Source: Laetiporus sulphureus 93-53 (lineage: Eukaryota > Basidiomycota > Agaricomycetes > Polyporales > Laetiporaceae). From it: a stretch of 64,000 bases of DNA. The notes under the pieces are model-generated. The model saw only the letters and a list, made by a program, of their open reading frames with translations. It ran no database searches and had not been told where the DNA came from. Made by a program: the position numbers and the translations under genes. Every line of letters starts with the position of its first letter. Within the stretch, counting starts at the first letter, position 1. The stretch spans positions 215,046 through 279,045 of the forward strand of contig NW_024468553.1 of the NCBI RefSeq assembly GCF_001632365.1. Direction: 5' to 3'. Shown piece after piece: positions 33,060-45,094 of the stretch.

Positions 33060-34700
33060 ACTGCGTGAGCGTATCCTCAAAGTTCGGCTGTGCCTTGGTC
33101 GGCGTCGAAGCCATAGCAACGAACGAGTTCGTGCTCGAGGACTGCGACGAAGACTGCTGGAAGTGCGCCACCCCAGCCTGCTCGGTACTAGGGGCGCGCT
33201 CAAGTGCGCAAGGACGTTGTTCGTGGTGCGCCGCAGCGGAGGTGGTGGGGGCTTCCGCGCGAGGGACGTGCCCGTCGCTCTATGAGTGATGGCAGGTTGA
33301 TTGGCGAGCTGCGTCGTCTTCTCGACATCCGCGAGGAATCTCTGGGTGCGCGTCCGCGCAGCCTCCTCTTCTTCGTGGGAACTATCTGGGCCGCTGGACG
33401 AGCCGAACCTCCCATACATCGGGCTCCGGTTCTCTACGAGGTTGTGGTCGCCGAAGGGGTGCTCCTCGTGGTCGCTGCTCATCAGGTACTGTCTGTCCAC
33501 GTCGTCGTTCCCGAGAAGCCTTCGCTCGCTCTCGTCGTCGGGCATGCGCATGAGCACGGGCGGAGGCTCCCGCCCACGATGCGGCTCATCGCAGGCGGAG
33601 GCGGCAGGATGGGCGGCGTAGACGAGATGAACTCTGTGTAGTTGGTGGGGAACAGTCCGCGCTTGCCGTACAGCTCGCCCATCCACCACCCGTCCAGCAT
33701 CTCATTCACCACCGCGATCTGGTCCCCGGCGCGGAAGCTCAGCTCGTCGTTGAGGTGGCAGTGAAGTTGTGTGTAGCTGCGACGACTTTGCGGCCGTCCT
33801 TACTCTGCGAGAGCGACTTAGGCGTGTGCATTGGGACTTTAGGCGACGGCGCGGGTGTTGACGACACGCTCTTGTTCTTGTGATACTTGTTCTTCCGTTG
33901 GAATGACAGCGCACTCGAGAGACGGCTGTTCTCACTGTCGTGAACACTTTGCGCGTCGCCATCGCTACGGTCAGAGTCATCCTTGAGCGCGGCGAAGTTC
34001 TCCTTGTCCTTCTTCCCTCGCCCGGTTACGGAGCTGACAGCATTGGCCGCGCTCGATGCCCATACCGCCACGCTCGTCCGATTGCGCGGCTTCTCACTTT
34101 CTGACTTGTCGTTTGCAGCGCTGTCTGCACGGTCGCGAGACGCGCACGATGACGGACAGAACGGAGGACAAGATGGCGAGCGTGAGGCCTGTTTGGTGCT
34201 CGCCTCGGACTTGTGCCGTGTCAGTGAGAGCCCTCGTGAGCGCTTGGGAGCGACTCGCTCCTCGTCGTCAGAATTTTCATCTGAGTCGCTGTGCGTGGAT
34301 CGCCTGGCTGAGGATTCAGACTTGGTGGAGCGGACGGATTCTAAACGCGAAAGCTCTGGCGGCTGAGTGAACATATGCATGGGTCCTCTCGGTCGTGTTG
34401 TTTCCAGACGCGTAACGGTTGCCCTGAGGTGACACTAGCCACGCATTAATGATTGAATGCTGTAAGATATATCACCAAACACACACTCGTCGATCCAACC
34501 AGCCTTGACATCTCGCAGCACATCCAGATACCGCTCGACATATTTGGTCTGCAGATCAAGAGAATCGGTCAGCGCACGAAGCTGCGCGACCTCGTTCTCT
34601 TGTATGGCATGCATGCGAGCTCACACGTCCTCGGCCATTTTTTCGCCAAGGATAGCCGGAAACAACACCTTCAGCTGGCATGTCGAAAAAGACAGATAAG
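33060..34700 (-). pseudogene. BAR-SH3 domain protein, disabled
   Basis: The minus strand near 34650-34480 reads EDV-stop-ARMHAIQENEVAQLRALTDS and LDLQTKYVERYLDVLRDVKA, the last helix of a BAR domain, with an in-frame TGA. From 34380 a Ser/Lys-rich linker follows, then KVVAATHNFTA. After a one-base shift near 33760 comes the SH3 core DELSFRAGDQIAVVNEMLDG, WWMGELYGKRGLFPTNYTEF (ALYDY-like, WW and P..Y motifs). The Pro-rich tail (RKPPPPPL) is reached only after another shift near 33590. Such proteins bend membranes and bind actin regulators during endocytosis. The N-terminal BAR helices are missing. Confidence 0.65.
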
Positions 34701-34980
34701 GAGGACATACGACGGGGGAGGGGGCGGGAGCGGCAATGGTGGTGGATCGAGCAGGCTGCAGGTGGGACGGAACCTCGCTCATTGAGCGCTAAACGGAGGC
34801 TAAGCGCTGACTTATCTATGCTCATGTATTATTAGTCGTCTACTAGCGGCTCTCATTTGACAAATCCATGCAGAATGGTCATGTCTCTCGTTATATGTAC
34901 GCAGACCAAGTACGAAACATTTGCGTAATAAATTGATGACCGAAGCCTGAATTTGGAGCATATTTACAGCGAATTTGACT

Positions 34981-36203
34981 TCAAGTGTGACGATGATTGA
35001 ATTCGGACCAGCTCTCCACCACTGATTGTCGCCGTTCTTCGACTGCCTCAAGTGACTTAGCCCTGCCCAGAATACCGGGATACGTCGGGTACGGATAATA
35101 CGGCTGCGTGAGACTCGTAGTGAACGTCGTCGTCGTCGTGCTTGTCATGTCGGTGACACCAAGATCGTCCGTGGCTGTCAAAGTGTGAGTGGAGGTGGTA
35201 GTGCTAGTGGTGGATGACGTCGTGGTTGTTGTTGTCCGTGCGACGCGCGTGATGGTGGTGGTGGTAGCGGCTAGGATTGGGCGTGCCTGTCAGCCTCGCC
35301 GGTAGACAATGGAGGAAACGTACCTGCGTCTGCGCCTCGCAGCGTGGTGCACGCGAGCAAGGATAGAATGAGTGTATGAGAGGACACAACAACCCATATT
35401 ATGCCATCTTCAACTGCTTCCCGCGAGCCGTGTTGTTACGGCTGGAACAGCTGATACGACTGATACGGCTGATAACCCCCAGCTGACACATACACCGTCT
35501 GCGTAGTGGTTATAGTCAAAGGTACGGTATCTGTCGAGTCGTACGCGCTCATCGTAGTGATCGTGGTGGTGTTTGTAGTCGAGGACTCGAGGTAGATGTA
35601 ACATCGACCGTGCGTGTGCGAGTGCTTGTCGAGGTCGTGGTGGTTCTAATGATTGCTGCATAGGCCGTCTTGTGCATCAAAGACGACGGGTGGATGAAAG
35701 GGGCTTACCACAGTCGGCTACGAATGGCAACACAGCGGTGAGGGCAACGAGGATGATGGACATACAGAACATTGTGAATGCAATGGGGGTTTTGGGTGCC
35801 TCATCCGTTGTATCGATCTTGTATATGACAGAGCCATCCTTTTCAATGCCTTGCACGACTTTCTCCAATACAGATCGATGCGCCTGAAAGCGAACGGATC
35901 AGTGGCCAAGACTCGTTAAGCGCTGGAAGTGGATCTAACCCACGGATTCAAATTTGGACCCGCACAGCGCCACTGACCGTGAATGTCGGGTTGCAATCGG
36001 GATGAACGGTTCATGACGTACCTTGCGGGGAACCAGAATGCGGAATGGAAGAGTGTCGCGTTGATGAGCGCGATCCGCTTGGATACGCAATGAGACACGA
36101 GAGGCGGCGCGGTTCTACCTAGATAGGTGCAGATGACCGCATATATCGTGCACACAATTCTAATCCACTCACCAGCTCTGCTATCGCCGTGTCGTCGTCG
36201 CAT
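34981..36203 (-). pseudogene. Thr-rich single-pass membrane protein, frameshifted
   Basis: Minus-strand pieces: YLGRTAPPLVSHCVSKRIAL and NATLFHSAFWFPAR (36120-36010), then DPLPALNESWPLIRSLSG. Next is AHRSVLEKVVQGIEKDGSVI with YKIDTTDEAPKTPIAFTMFC and a TM helix SIILVALTAVLPFVADC (about 35710). After an intron the sequence becomes a mucin-like Thr/Ser stretch (RTTTTSTSTRTRTVD; TTTITTMSAYDS), a second intron-like stretch, then TRVARTTTTTTSSTTSTTTS and FTTSLTQPYYPYPTYPG, stopping at 34981. One shift near 35585 and an early TAA at about 35440 interrupt it. The extracellular stalk could be O-glycosylated. Family unknown. Confidence 0.45.
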
Positions 36204-36254
36204 TCTTCATCATGGTCTCTATGAAGCGACTTTACACTCACTTTCTTCGAAAAA

Positions 36255-38149
36255 GCGGATTTCATGAACCAGGGCGCGTACCAGCTTGCAACGAAGTTTG
36301 ATCCCCACCACGAACGCACCATCGGTACGTCTTCACATTCTCACCTAGTGAACACACCCTGACCTCGTCCATCTGACACAGGTGTTCTGACGAAACCCGA
36401 CAAGATCGATAGGGGTGATGAAGACACGTGGCTCCGGATCCAGAGGAACGAAGACCCCGAGCGACGCCTCAAGCACGGCTGGTACATGGTCAAGCAGCCT
36501 GATACAATGCAGTTGAGGATGGGCATCACTTGGGAGGAGGCTCGGCAAAGCGAGAAGAAGTTCTTCCTTTCCACTCAGCCATGGGCGGCGCAGTCGCTGT
36601 CCATCCAGAGGCGTCTCGGAACGGAGCTCTTGACGCAGCGATGCGGCGACGTCCTGTCCGATTTGATTGCCACAAAGTGGGTTTTATGTTTTTGTATCGC
36701 ATCACACCGAGTGATAGTCAGAATTCAGGCTCCCATGGATCCGCGACATGATCTATAGGACTTTGCAACAGACGGAGGCACAGCTGAAGGAGCTGCCGGG
36801 AGAACCATCCAAAGACCCCATTGGCGAGGTATACAAGCTCATCGGCAGGTTTTCCAAGGGCCTCGTCGAGCTACCTCGAGGGAACTCCAGGCCCGACTGG
36901 CCTGCTACAGATAATTCAGCCGAATCAGCAGGATTTTAGGAAGGCGATCCGCTCAACGGCACCGGACTTCAGGCCGTATGAGAGACCTGTTGATGAATCG
37001 GAAGCAGAGGCAGGTGTGTCGCCGGACTTCCTCGCGAACGAGGAGACGCCGTATACCCCGCCCACTGCAAACAGGCCATATATATCAACGAAGTCATGGA
37101 GCAAATTGCGCTGTATGTGTGGCAAAGGTTATTGAGCGACCCTGAAGTTGACGTTGTTTTCAGGGCGAGGACGCGCGAGTTGCCAGATTTCTTCCCCTTC
37201 GAGGTGATCGCGGAGTATGTTCACGCCATAGTCAGCAAGTGGCGAGAACCGACGCTGCAGCTCTTTGACAAGATTGAAAGTGTCCTCAATGGCAAGGTCA
37301 AAGAGTTCGTCAACGAGGAGTTCGCGCAGTGTCCATTGTTGCTCGGTCAAGTCACGTAGGTGCCCTCCCCATTCCGCCCGATTGCAGGACGCTGATGCAT
37401 GTGGCACGAAGACTTGTTCTCACAAAGCACATCTCGTCTCGTTTGGAGGTGGCAAAAGAGCGCCTTGATTGGCTTCTAGAGATCGAGCAGAGGCCACGAA
37501 CTTGGAACGAGCACTACTATCGCGACTACCGCGAGAAATTCCTGACACACTATAAGGGCTCGCGGCCAGAATATAGCAACATACCTCTCCTGCAGAAGTT
37601 GAAGTTGCACGAAGCCGCACATGACTCGGACTCGTCTCTTGCAGAGAGCATCAGCAAAATCACTGCAGGCTTCAGCGAGATCGGAATACATGGAGTCAAG
37701 CCTGCCGACTTGCCGAAGGCTCTGCCGTCTGACCCGTGCGAGGCCGCGATCAGCATCATGGCGAGCGTCCGTGCGTACTTCCAAGGTAAGCAGCTCGTTT
37801 TTATATATCAGACCATGCGTCCTAAACGGTCCGGGGGTTCATCGTAGTGGCGTACAAGCGCTTCGCAGACAACGTGCCTAATGCGATTGACCACGAGCTG
37901 ATCCTCGGGCTCAACCGCGAGCAGGCTGTGGTAGCGGTCCTGCATGAGACCTTGGGAGTGGGCAGCTCAGACGGTTTCAGGCTGTGCTCAGAATATGTGA
38001 AAGAGGATAGTGTGATCGCGTTGCGTCGAGAGGAACTTAAGCACAAGAGGGATAGGCTGCTGAAGGCGCAAAAGGCGCTTTGGAACTTGGAAACTCCATA
38101 TGACGCTGTTCCTGTGCACCGTAGATACATTGTTGGAGTTGACAGATAG
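36255..38149 (+). pseudogene. Dynamin-family GTPase, 5'-truncated and frameshifted
   Basis: DFMNQGAYQLATKFDPHHER, TIG then, after an intron, VLTKPDKIDRGDED gives the end of the G domain with the G4 motif TKPD. WYMVKQPDTMQL, SEKKFFLSTQPW, LSIQRRLGTELLTQRCGDVL, YLEGTPGPTGLLQII and APDFRPYERP follow. The stalk reads YVHAIVSKWREPTLQLFDKI, LTKHISSRLEVAKERLDWLL and FLTHYKGSRPEY. A GTPase effector-like end is YVKEDSVIALRREELKHKRD. Motifs G1-G3 are missing, because homology begins at 36255. Frameshifts lie near 36855 and 37085. Members sever membranes; the basidiomycete Mx-like set is expanded. Confidence 0.8.
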
Positions 38150-38195
38150 ATTTTTCGCAGATGCTCAGAGGATTGAACTGACGCGTCAGTGGCGC

Positions 38196-39651
38196 ATAGT
38201 TGGCTCGGCGTCCGCCGAAGCACTTGCCCACGCCATACCCACGTCCTGGCTCTGACTCTGTCCCGCACATGGTCGAATTGCTCCATGTCGACCAGGAGCA
38301 CGAGCTCCCTCATGTAAAGCCGCTTCTCACTGCACTGGCTGGCCGCACACTTCTTGAAACTACTGAGTGTTTTTCAAATATGCAGAGCGCCGGATTGTGG
38401 TCGGATCGCCACGGTTAGCACCGCGGATCAGCTCGCGAACGTTAAAGCGGCCGCTCGTGGCATCGACGAACTCCTTCAGCCTGACGTCAGCAGGTACTCC
38501 TGCTTTAACGACTTTTTCCACCGGTGCGCCGCCTCTTTGTCGGGTGTGCACCCATTGTGAATGGTTTCTCACTTGCACAGTCGATTGAAGCCCGGCGCTC
38601 GTCCGGTGCAGAATGCCGACGTGCCTGGCACGGTCTGCGCCGCCGCCGCCGACTCCAGACTCATTGTCTATCCGACCATAGACCTCGCGCGCAAGTTCTG
38701 GTGAGTCACCTGCCTCTCCGCCTCCTCTCGTTTCCCCTTGCCTCCGGACTCTTTCTAACTCACTCTGTTTCCTGATTGCACAATACTGATCGTTTGTTGC
38801 AGGATCAAGGGCACGCACTTTACGGTTCCACACTTGCTCGGCGTGCCGCCCGAGTCGGAGGAGGCGCGCGCATTCGAGGGTGGTAGCCTCGCGAGCTTCC
38901 GGTGTGTCGAGTTCTCCTTTGCGCTGTTGTGCGTAGCTGACGTGTGGGTGGATGCGATGACATGGATGTATTCATGCATATGGTGGATTTGACATGCTCG
39001 CGCAGGCTCGCGCTGGCAGATTACCACCGGTTCCACAGCCCGATCGACGGGACCATCGGAGATGTGCGTGAGATCAAAGGAGAATACTACACTGGTGCGC
39101 GCTCGGCCTGCTTCCTATACAGATGTGAGATTAACAAAATAATTTAGTGAACCCGCAAGCGGTGAACGAGCCGGGCTTTGATGTGTTCACTGCGAACCAT
39201 CGTGCAGTGCTGCATATGACACATGCTGCGAGCGGGAAGCCGATCGCGTTTGTTGCGATTGGTGCGATGTTGGTGTGTGGACATTTCTTCTCTCCCACTT
39301 TCCCGGATTCTCAATCCTCCTCGTCTACCTCCGCTTCTCTGTTTCCCTATCCTCCATTAGCCCATCTATTGACTCTCCTCCGAAGGTAGGCTCCATCCAC
39401 TTCACCTGCCCCCCACAGGGCAGATCTGTCTCCCGCGGTGACGAGCTAGGCTACTTCGCATACGGGGGCAGCACAGTGGTCGTGCTCTTCCCGCCTGGCT
39501 TGATTGAGTTCGATCAGGACCTGCAGCACTTTAGCGCGGAGTCTGTCGAGACATACGTCAAGGTACGTGGTTGTTTGGGGCGTGCTGGAAGACTAGGCTG
39601 ATGGTGTGGAACGAATAGGTTGGGGAGAGCGTCGCAAGGACGGTGCAGTGA
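38196..39651 (+). pseudogene. Phosphatidylserine decarboxylase (PSD), 3' part clean, 5' part frameshifted
   Basis: From GIDELLQPDVSRYSCFNDFF onward all five introns fit perfectly: [104 protein letters not shown], with stop at 39651. VGSI is the self-cleavage region: in PSD a Gly-Ser bond is cut to create the pyruvoyl group. The enzyme makes phosphatidylethanolamine. The 5' part (PHMVELLHVDQEHELPHVKP, then FFKYAERRIVVGSPRLA, then ADQLANVKAAARG) needs two one-base shifts, near 38365 and 38430, and no ATG is found before PPKHLPTPYPRPGSDSV. The gene is either broken or has two sequence errors. Confidence 0.75.
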
Positions 39652-41556
39652 ATGTTGATGAGTGCGTCGAGCGTAAGGCAAGATGGATTGAGAAAACACG
39701 TACAGGTACTGCACGTACCACACGTAACGGGAGTGGACGGACTGGCAGAATAGTCGGGATGGAGATGCTAAGGAAAGAAACATGTATATCCTGTTCATAT
39801 GGCGTACCAGCTGATAGGCGTTACCTCGCGTGCTATGAATACCTTGATCTTAATTTCCAATAATATGGTATGCATGTACTCTCACGCGGGTATCATAGAT
39901 CTACAGGGGCCAAGGGTACCCGACTCCGCCAAGAGCCTTCAATCATCCACATCCGACAACCAATCATATGGCAACAGGCCTGCGAGCAGTCCAGTCCCTG
40001 TTGCCATACAATCATGGTCCGTCTAACTCCCGCAATCTTTCCCGTCTGTGTGGGAGCGAGCTCGGCATGCTTGATTGGTGGCGGATTGGCGCTCTGTGTT
40101 GTACAGAAGCATGCTTACCCTCGAATGCGCTTTGAGGCATTTTGTCGGAGTGCTGCCTCTGAGGGCGGCGAGAGCAGTCGTGACATGTTCCTTAGAGATC
40201 GAAGACCAGGGTAGGTGCCTTGCGTGGTCGAGCGTAGTTTGACTCTGGGCGAAAAAGGTAATTGAAGCATGGACGTGACTGGGCTACCACCTAGTGATGA
40301 GCGATAGGTCGACGAATCTTCCTTTTGATAAATGTGAGTGGCGTTCCGGTCTGATGTGTGGCATGTGGTGTTGAAGCGAATGTCGCAGATACATACACCT
40401 TGGTGGGTGAATGTATGTGTTGCAAGCTGGATAGCATGACCCGAGCAGAATATTTTTGAAGAAGAATTGGTGAGCGAGTTCCTGTCGTACATGAGTTAAT
40501 AAGATAGAGAGTTTGCTTTCATTTATTCTCACATATCAATGAAGGCCAGGCATGGCTACATGAACGCTCAATTCAACCATTTCTATTCCCTTTTCCTAAA
40601 CTCTCCATTGACAGTCCTAATCGTACTCCATAGATCCGTTATCCATGCTTTTAGCTTTACGAATGTTGTCCTCAATGCTCTTCCGCTGTCCTGACTGCTT
40701 CGTCTGCTCCGTCAAATATCCCTCTGTAACTTCCAGTTCCGAACGCCTGATCGCTCTTGCTGCCATGTCTGACCCGATATTGTTCATCGTGTTCATTCCT
40801 GTCGCCTTGATCTAGACACGTACAAGTTCGCTCCAGCATACCGAGGGTGGAAGGCTCGCGCAATACCCTGTTGGACCGCCACAACGTCGACGGTCTCGCG
40901 AAGAAAAATGCATATATTGCCTGCCCATCAGGCTGGACGGCGAGTCCGGAGCTAATATATCCACGGGTGGTGGACTGCTGCAAAGAGATAGCATGGGCAA
41001 GCCGATAATAAACAAATGAAAGATGGATGAACTCGGCAAGGACTCGAGCTCGGAGATGGTGCTACTACTCCCTGGTGCGGCGGTGCATGGTAGCCCAACG
41101 GATATCGTGAACGACGCTTGAAGTTGTTTACGGGCTTGCCGTCAACGGACACCACCGTTCCACGACGTGAGGTGGTCATGCGAGGACAAAGGGATAAATA
41201 TGCGGAAGACACGAGACCTCTCTGGAGTCAGTGCCAGCCGTGGAGTCCTATGCCTCTGTGACACTGCTTTAGCGGATTAGTGATGGCCACTATTCCATCC
41301 ACGCACATCAAGGTTCAGCTCCACATTGGACTTCCGCATCCTCAGTTGGAGAATGGGTTCAGTATATTCGTGTATATTCACGCAGTGAAGAAGTCAAACA
41401 CGCCGTCACAACAGACATGACTGCGAACACTGCGCCGAGTATCACGAACTGCCCAGCAGCAAATTTCAATCCAAATGTGGCCTAGAGATGTTGAAAACGA
41501 AGCAAAGCAGCCATTTGCTGGCGATGTCACCCACCCGACCGCCGGATACCTGATAT
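39652..41556. other. About 1.9 kb with only coding-like traces
   Basis: A plus-strand frame at about 40014-40214 (MVRLTPAIFPVCVGASSACL, one hydrophobic segment) has no family. A minus-strand stretch at about 40980-40620 reads GYISSGLAVQPDGQAIYAFF and, in another frame, RAIRRSELEVTEGYLTEQTK and KSIEDNIRKAKSMDNGSMEY. It could be the end of an unknown gene. Confidence 0.3.
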
Positions 41557-42872
41557 CTAAGCACTACCCCATTCATCAATGAGCAACTTCCATTCTTCCA
41601 TCGGTACAAGGCACGCCTCCCGCCTCCCGTCCTGTTCCTCAAACGTCCACCAAGTCTGCATGTAAGGACCATTCACATCCTCCCCGGAAGCTTTCTGAGA
41701 ATTGGAGGCTCTCTGCCGGACACCCAGATAGGCCAATGTCGGGAGCGACTCGGCAGCTTTGAGAATTGTGCGGAGATACTCCTCCGGAATGTCCGACCGA
41801 TCTACTCTGTAGCCTCCCTTGTAGCGTAGCTCGAGCCTCTCGAGCTGTAGAGGTAGGAATGTCCTCAGCGCTGAGGTCTGGCGCAGCAGGGAAAGGTGGA
41901 CAGCATGAGACTGACGAAGGATTCCTTAATAAGTACGCCTGCTTACCATGAGCTCCTCGACGGCCCGATGAGAAAGATTGAGAGGGTCTTCGTGTTGGTC
42001 ATTGGTCATTATGTATTCTGCAATCATCGTTGCTATGCGCTGATACCAGAATTGCGTGGTGGAAAGTATAAGGTGGCAAATAGGCCCGACGACGTGGCTA
42101 CAGCGGGCACCGAACGAGACATCGGTGTACATCATCTTGAGATGAGTCCATTGGGACCTACATTTGCACGGCACGGAGAGGTTCCTGCAAGATAGCAGAT
42201 GAAGATCGCGTATCCGATAGATCGCGGCTGCCCTCACTTCAGGGAATGCATGGGCTAAAGATACAGTGGATAAATGGCATGAGCAGAGGATGAGGTGTTT
42301 TACTGCTGAGGATACCCGGGGAGCATCAACAGGAATCTCGTTTCGTGTACATTTGATAGAATGACAGAGCGCAATTCAAGGGTGTGAAGATGAGGGAGCG
42401 ATGAAGTGGCAGAAAGCAGTGAATAAAGGTTCTCCCTGCGCTCGTCGATGCCAACCAGACGCAACGTGCGTAGGTTGTTTGGTATATGTCGAAGCGACCA
42501 TGTGGGTGACTGTACCAGCTCAACATGCTGTAGAGCAGAGGAATTACGGAGGGCCAAAGCAAGGTCTGAATGTTCAACAATCATGGTGTCCAAGCTGTAC
42601 ACTGATAGCGATCGCAAAGCAGGGACACCGCTGAGTAGGCGAGCCAAAGATTTTGCCCACATTTTTACCGCAGCGGGAAGGCGGCGATGCGATAAATGTG
42701 GGTCTTCAGCTTTTGGTAACTTCGTGGAGCGAATGTAGGACAATCTCGCAGGATCGGCGAAGATGAAGTCGCAGAACGCATCAAATCTGCACGGTGAAAA
42801 CGTTTCAGGATTGTAAATTCTGAATGCAGATTGCAATCCGGCATATACGAAATCCCCGCCATTTGCATCCAC
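41557..42872 (-). pseudogene. F-box/leucine-rich-repeat-type protein, one frameshift
   Basis: ATG 42872 opens FVYAGLQSAFRIYNPETFSP and a series of LRR-like segments: ALRSLSVYSLDTMIVEHSDL, LQHVELVQSPTWSLRHIPNN, LRTLRLVGID, LPHLHTLELRSV. After a one-base shift near 42305 the frame continues AVKHLILCSCHLSTVSLAHA, AIYRIRDLHLLSCRNLSVP and, after an intron at about 41940-41905, LRTFLPLQLERLELRYKGGY, LPTLAYLGVRQ and EEWKLLIDEWGSA-stop at 41557. The spacing is that of basidiomycete F-box/LRR families whose F-box lies near the N-terminus. No clear F-box is visible here, so the start may be truncated. Confidence 0.55.
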
Positions 42873-43049
42873 ATCTCAATAGTGAAATGGCTATATATGT
42901 GCGTGCGAGGAAAGAGACAAGGAAAAATAATATGAAGGCCCTAGTCGTATCTTGGTCAGTTCCCTTTGTCTATATATAGGGATATATATGCATACATATT
43001 CATGGCCGCACTCTGTAGGATAATCGAAACCTCACCTTGCTAAAGCTTT

Positions 43050-44038
43050 ACAGTCAGAATTGCGTCATGTGATTGATCGGAATGTGAACGCACCAAAATT
43101 TTGCTGTCCATGAACAAGGACGTCCTCCTCTTGATGCTCCATCCCTTCCATACTGTAAGTGCTATTAGCCATAATAAGTGAGAAGTTAAGTATATCTGAA
43201 CTGGGAAGGCTCTCACCTGCACAATAGATATTGGTCCTTTTTATGGTGTCAGATTTGCTATCATTGAACCCACAAATTGACGTACACAAACGTTAGCACT
43301 GCAGCGCTGACGATCCAGTGGCCGGCCGACCTATTGACAATTCTGTCTCCTTCGGTATGCCTTGAAAGTTGATAGGCACCATTTGCCCCAGCCGCTGTGG
43401 GACAGTTGGTCATTTCCTAGCCAGTGTCCCAGTCAAACATGCGCTACCAAACAGACTGCAACACAAAATGATGGGGAAGATAATGATTGGCTTGTTGTGG
43501 TTCCACGAAAGCGACAAACGTCTGATCTGTGATATGAGAATATATGTAAGTTTCATCGTCCAACGCTAGATCTTCGCAGTATCACGTACGATGATCGTAT
43601 CCTGTGACAAAGCAGTCATGAAGTATAGGACAGATTTTGCAACATAAGTTGGATTGACCAAGTCGTAGAAGAAGAGCCTCAGTTGAAGCTCTCCGGTGTC
43701 ATCCATCAGCCCGTCAAAAAGGTGAACAATTGTGAGCACCCAGTTCTATAGCACGTGTTGAGTCCTGAACTCCATCAAATGAGACATGTCTATCTCACAG
43801 CGCTGATCAACATAAGCAACACCATACCAACTATGAATGTTAGTGAGACATAGAATGGGTCACGGCACAAGCCATTGATAGTGGGCGGCAAACACGTTGT
43901 GGAAATGTAGACGAATGATCCGAATAGCAGCAAGAAGATGCCATAAAGCAAGCTTGTGATGCAGACAGTCGTGAGCTCGATGGGCAACATCATTTCTTTG
44001 GCAGACCTCATACTTGTTGGCTCGCTAAACAAGCACAT
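43050..44038 (-). pseudogene. Seven-TM basidiomycete membrane protein, disabled
   Basis: From 44038 the minus strand reads IELTTVCITSLLYGIFLLLF and GSFVYIST, then PFYVSLTFIVGMVLLMLISA. After a short intron come NWVLTIVHLFDGLMDDTGEL, QLRLFFYDLVNPTYVAKSVL and YFMTALSQDTIIV, then WNHNKPIIIFPIILCCSLFG. A TGA near 43405 lies in the loop after LARK. AGHWIVSAAVLTF, TNIYCAG and WKGWSIKRRTSLFMDSKILV follow. The pattern is the multigene 7-TM family of unknown function in polypores (short N-terminus, 'LLYG' TM1, 'D.L.VYR..VVW' TM3). Only traces of the last helices remain. Confidence 0.6.
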
Positions 44039-44793
44039 GCATATTTATGACCTTTCATGCATCTCTGACATCCATCACATTTCTGTCATAACACTGGAGC
44101 TTGGATGTGCTTGTCCTAGCACCCCAACCGTGAGCTCGGGGGTACCAAGTGCCCGGTGCGAGCAGTGTCCACCACCCGGGAACTGAAGGCAGATACAAAT
44201 GCATGGAAACGGCGCTGGTGTGGCCGCTTACCTCCATCAAGGCACTCTGAACAGCACTGACGGTCTGTTTTGCTGAGCACTAGTGTCCATTTCATCACAG
44301 TCCATTTTGATCATTTTAGTAGTCATCTCATCTCACCCCACAACGGCGTTGAAACTGACGTGGACATGAGTCTCGGGCGATAGTCTCGATATCTTGCACC
44401 TTTAGGAAGGCTTTCTCATCGCTGCTCCTCCGAGTTACTGCCCCGTCCTCTTAGGCACTTAGCACCAATTGTTTGGTACATCGGTCTCTTCTATTGCAAG
44501 CTCTAGAACCTTGATTATCATCAGTCCACTTCGCTGGATGCGCGTGTGGCATCTATGCTACAGTGCCTCACCATTAAATGCTGCTCAGGATTTCGACAGC
44601 CAATCTCCAGAGGTACATCTTCATCGAAAGCCAGTCTCGTATCTATCTCTGAAAAGATGCTCCAGATACATTTTTTCTTTGGTTATGCATAGGAGCACGA
44701 ACACGGGATGATAATCCCGTATATCAAACTTCCGAATCACAGTGGGAATATCTTGTTATCTATTAAGAAGCAAGTGATGGCTGTGGCTCCATA
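44039..44793. other. Spacer with no recognised gene
   Basis: Non-coding in all frames as far as I can see. Base composition drops sharply in GC at 44794, where the AT-rich element starts. Confidence 0.4.
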
Positions 44794-45087
44794 CACTAGG
44801 TGAAGTGATCAATAAGTTGAGGTGAAAGATAATGAAAATATTGAAGAAAAAGTTCAAATCTTTTAAGCATCTTCACTATCAATTTGTGATAAAAGTATTT
44901 AAAAATAATTTTAACATCTTTTATTGTGAAAGATGATGAAAAGATTGAACGAAGATTGGGTGAAAGATTAATAATCATTTCTTTAATCATTTGACAATCT
45001 TTCAGACAAAACTATGATGAAAAGTTTTAAAATCTTTTTTTACTTCTTTTTTGATCAAAGATGATGAAAATATTGTGACTATGTCAC
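44794..45087 (+). repeat. Left terminal inverted repeat of the AT-rich element
   Basis: About 80-85 percent identical by eye to the reverse complement of 45812-46103. Shared anchors include TTGAAGAAAAAGTTCAAATC and GATGATGAAAAGATT. Confidence 0.8.
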
Positions 45088-45094
45088 ACCCTTG

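Noticed and set aside
36119..36322. Minus-strand frame beginning MVRSWWGSNF
   Set aside because: It is the reverse of the dynamin exon encoding MNQGAYQLATKFDPHHER, which is the real coding strand.
1..44793. All frameshifts being sequencing errors
   Set aside because: Substitution stops (16936, 7466, 20829), a deleted copper-binding exon and truncated 5' or 3' ends cannot come from single-base indel errors, though some isolated shifts may.
1..44793. Repeat-induced point mutation as the cause of decay
   Set aside because: Pseudogenes are not notably AT-rich, most lesions are indels, and the inverted copies at 30-33 kb show mixed changes; only the 42-bp repeat hints at C-to-T bias.
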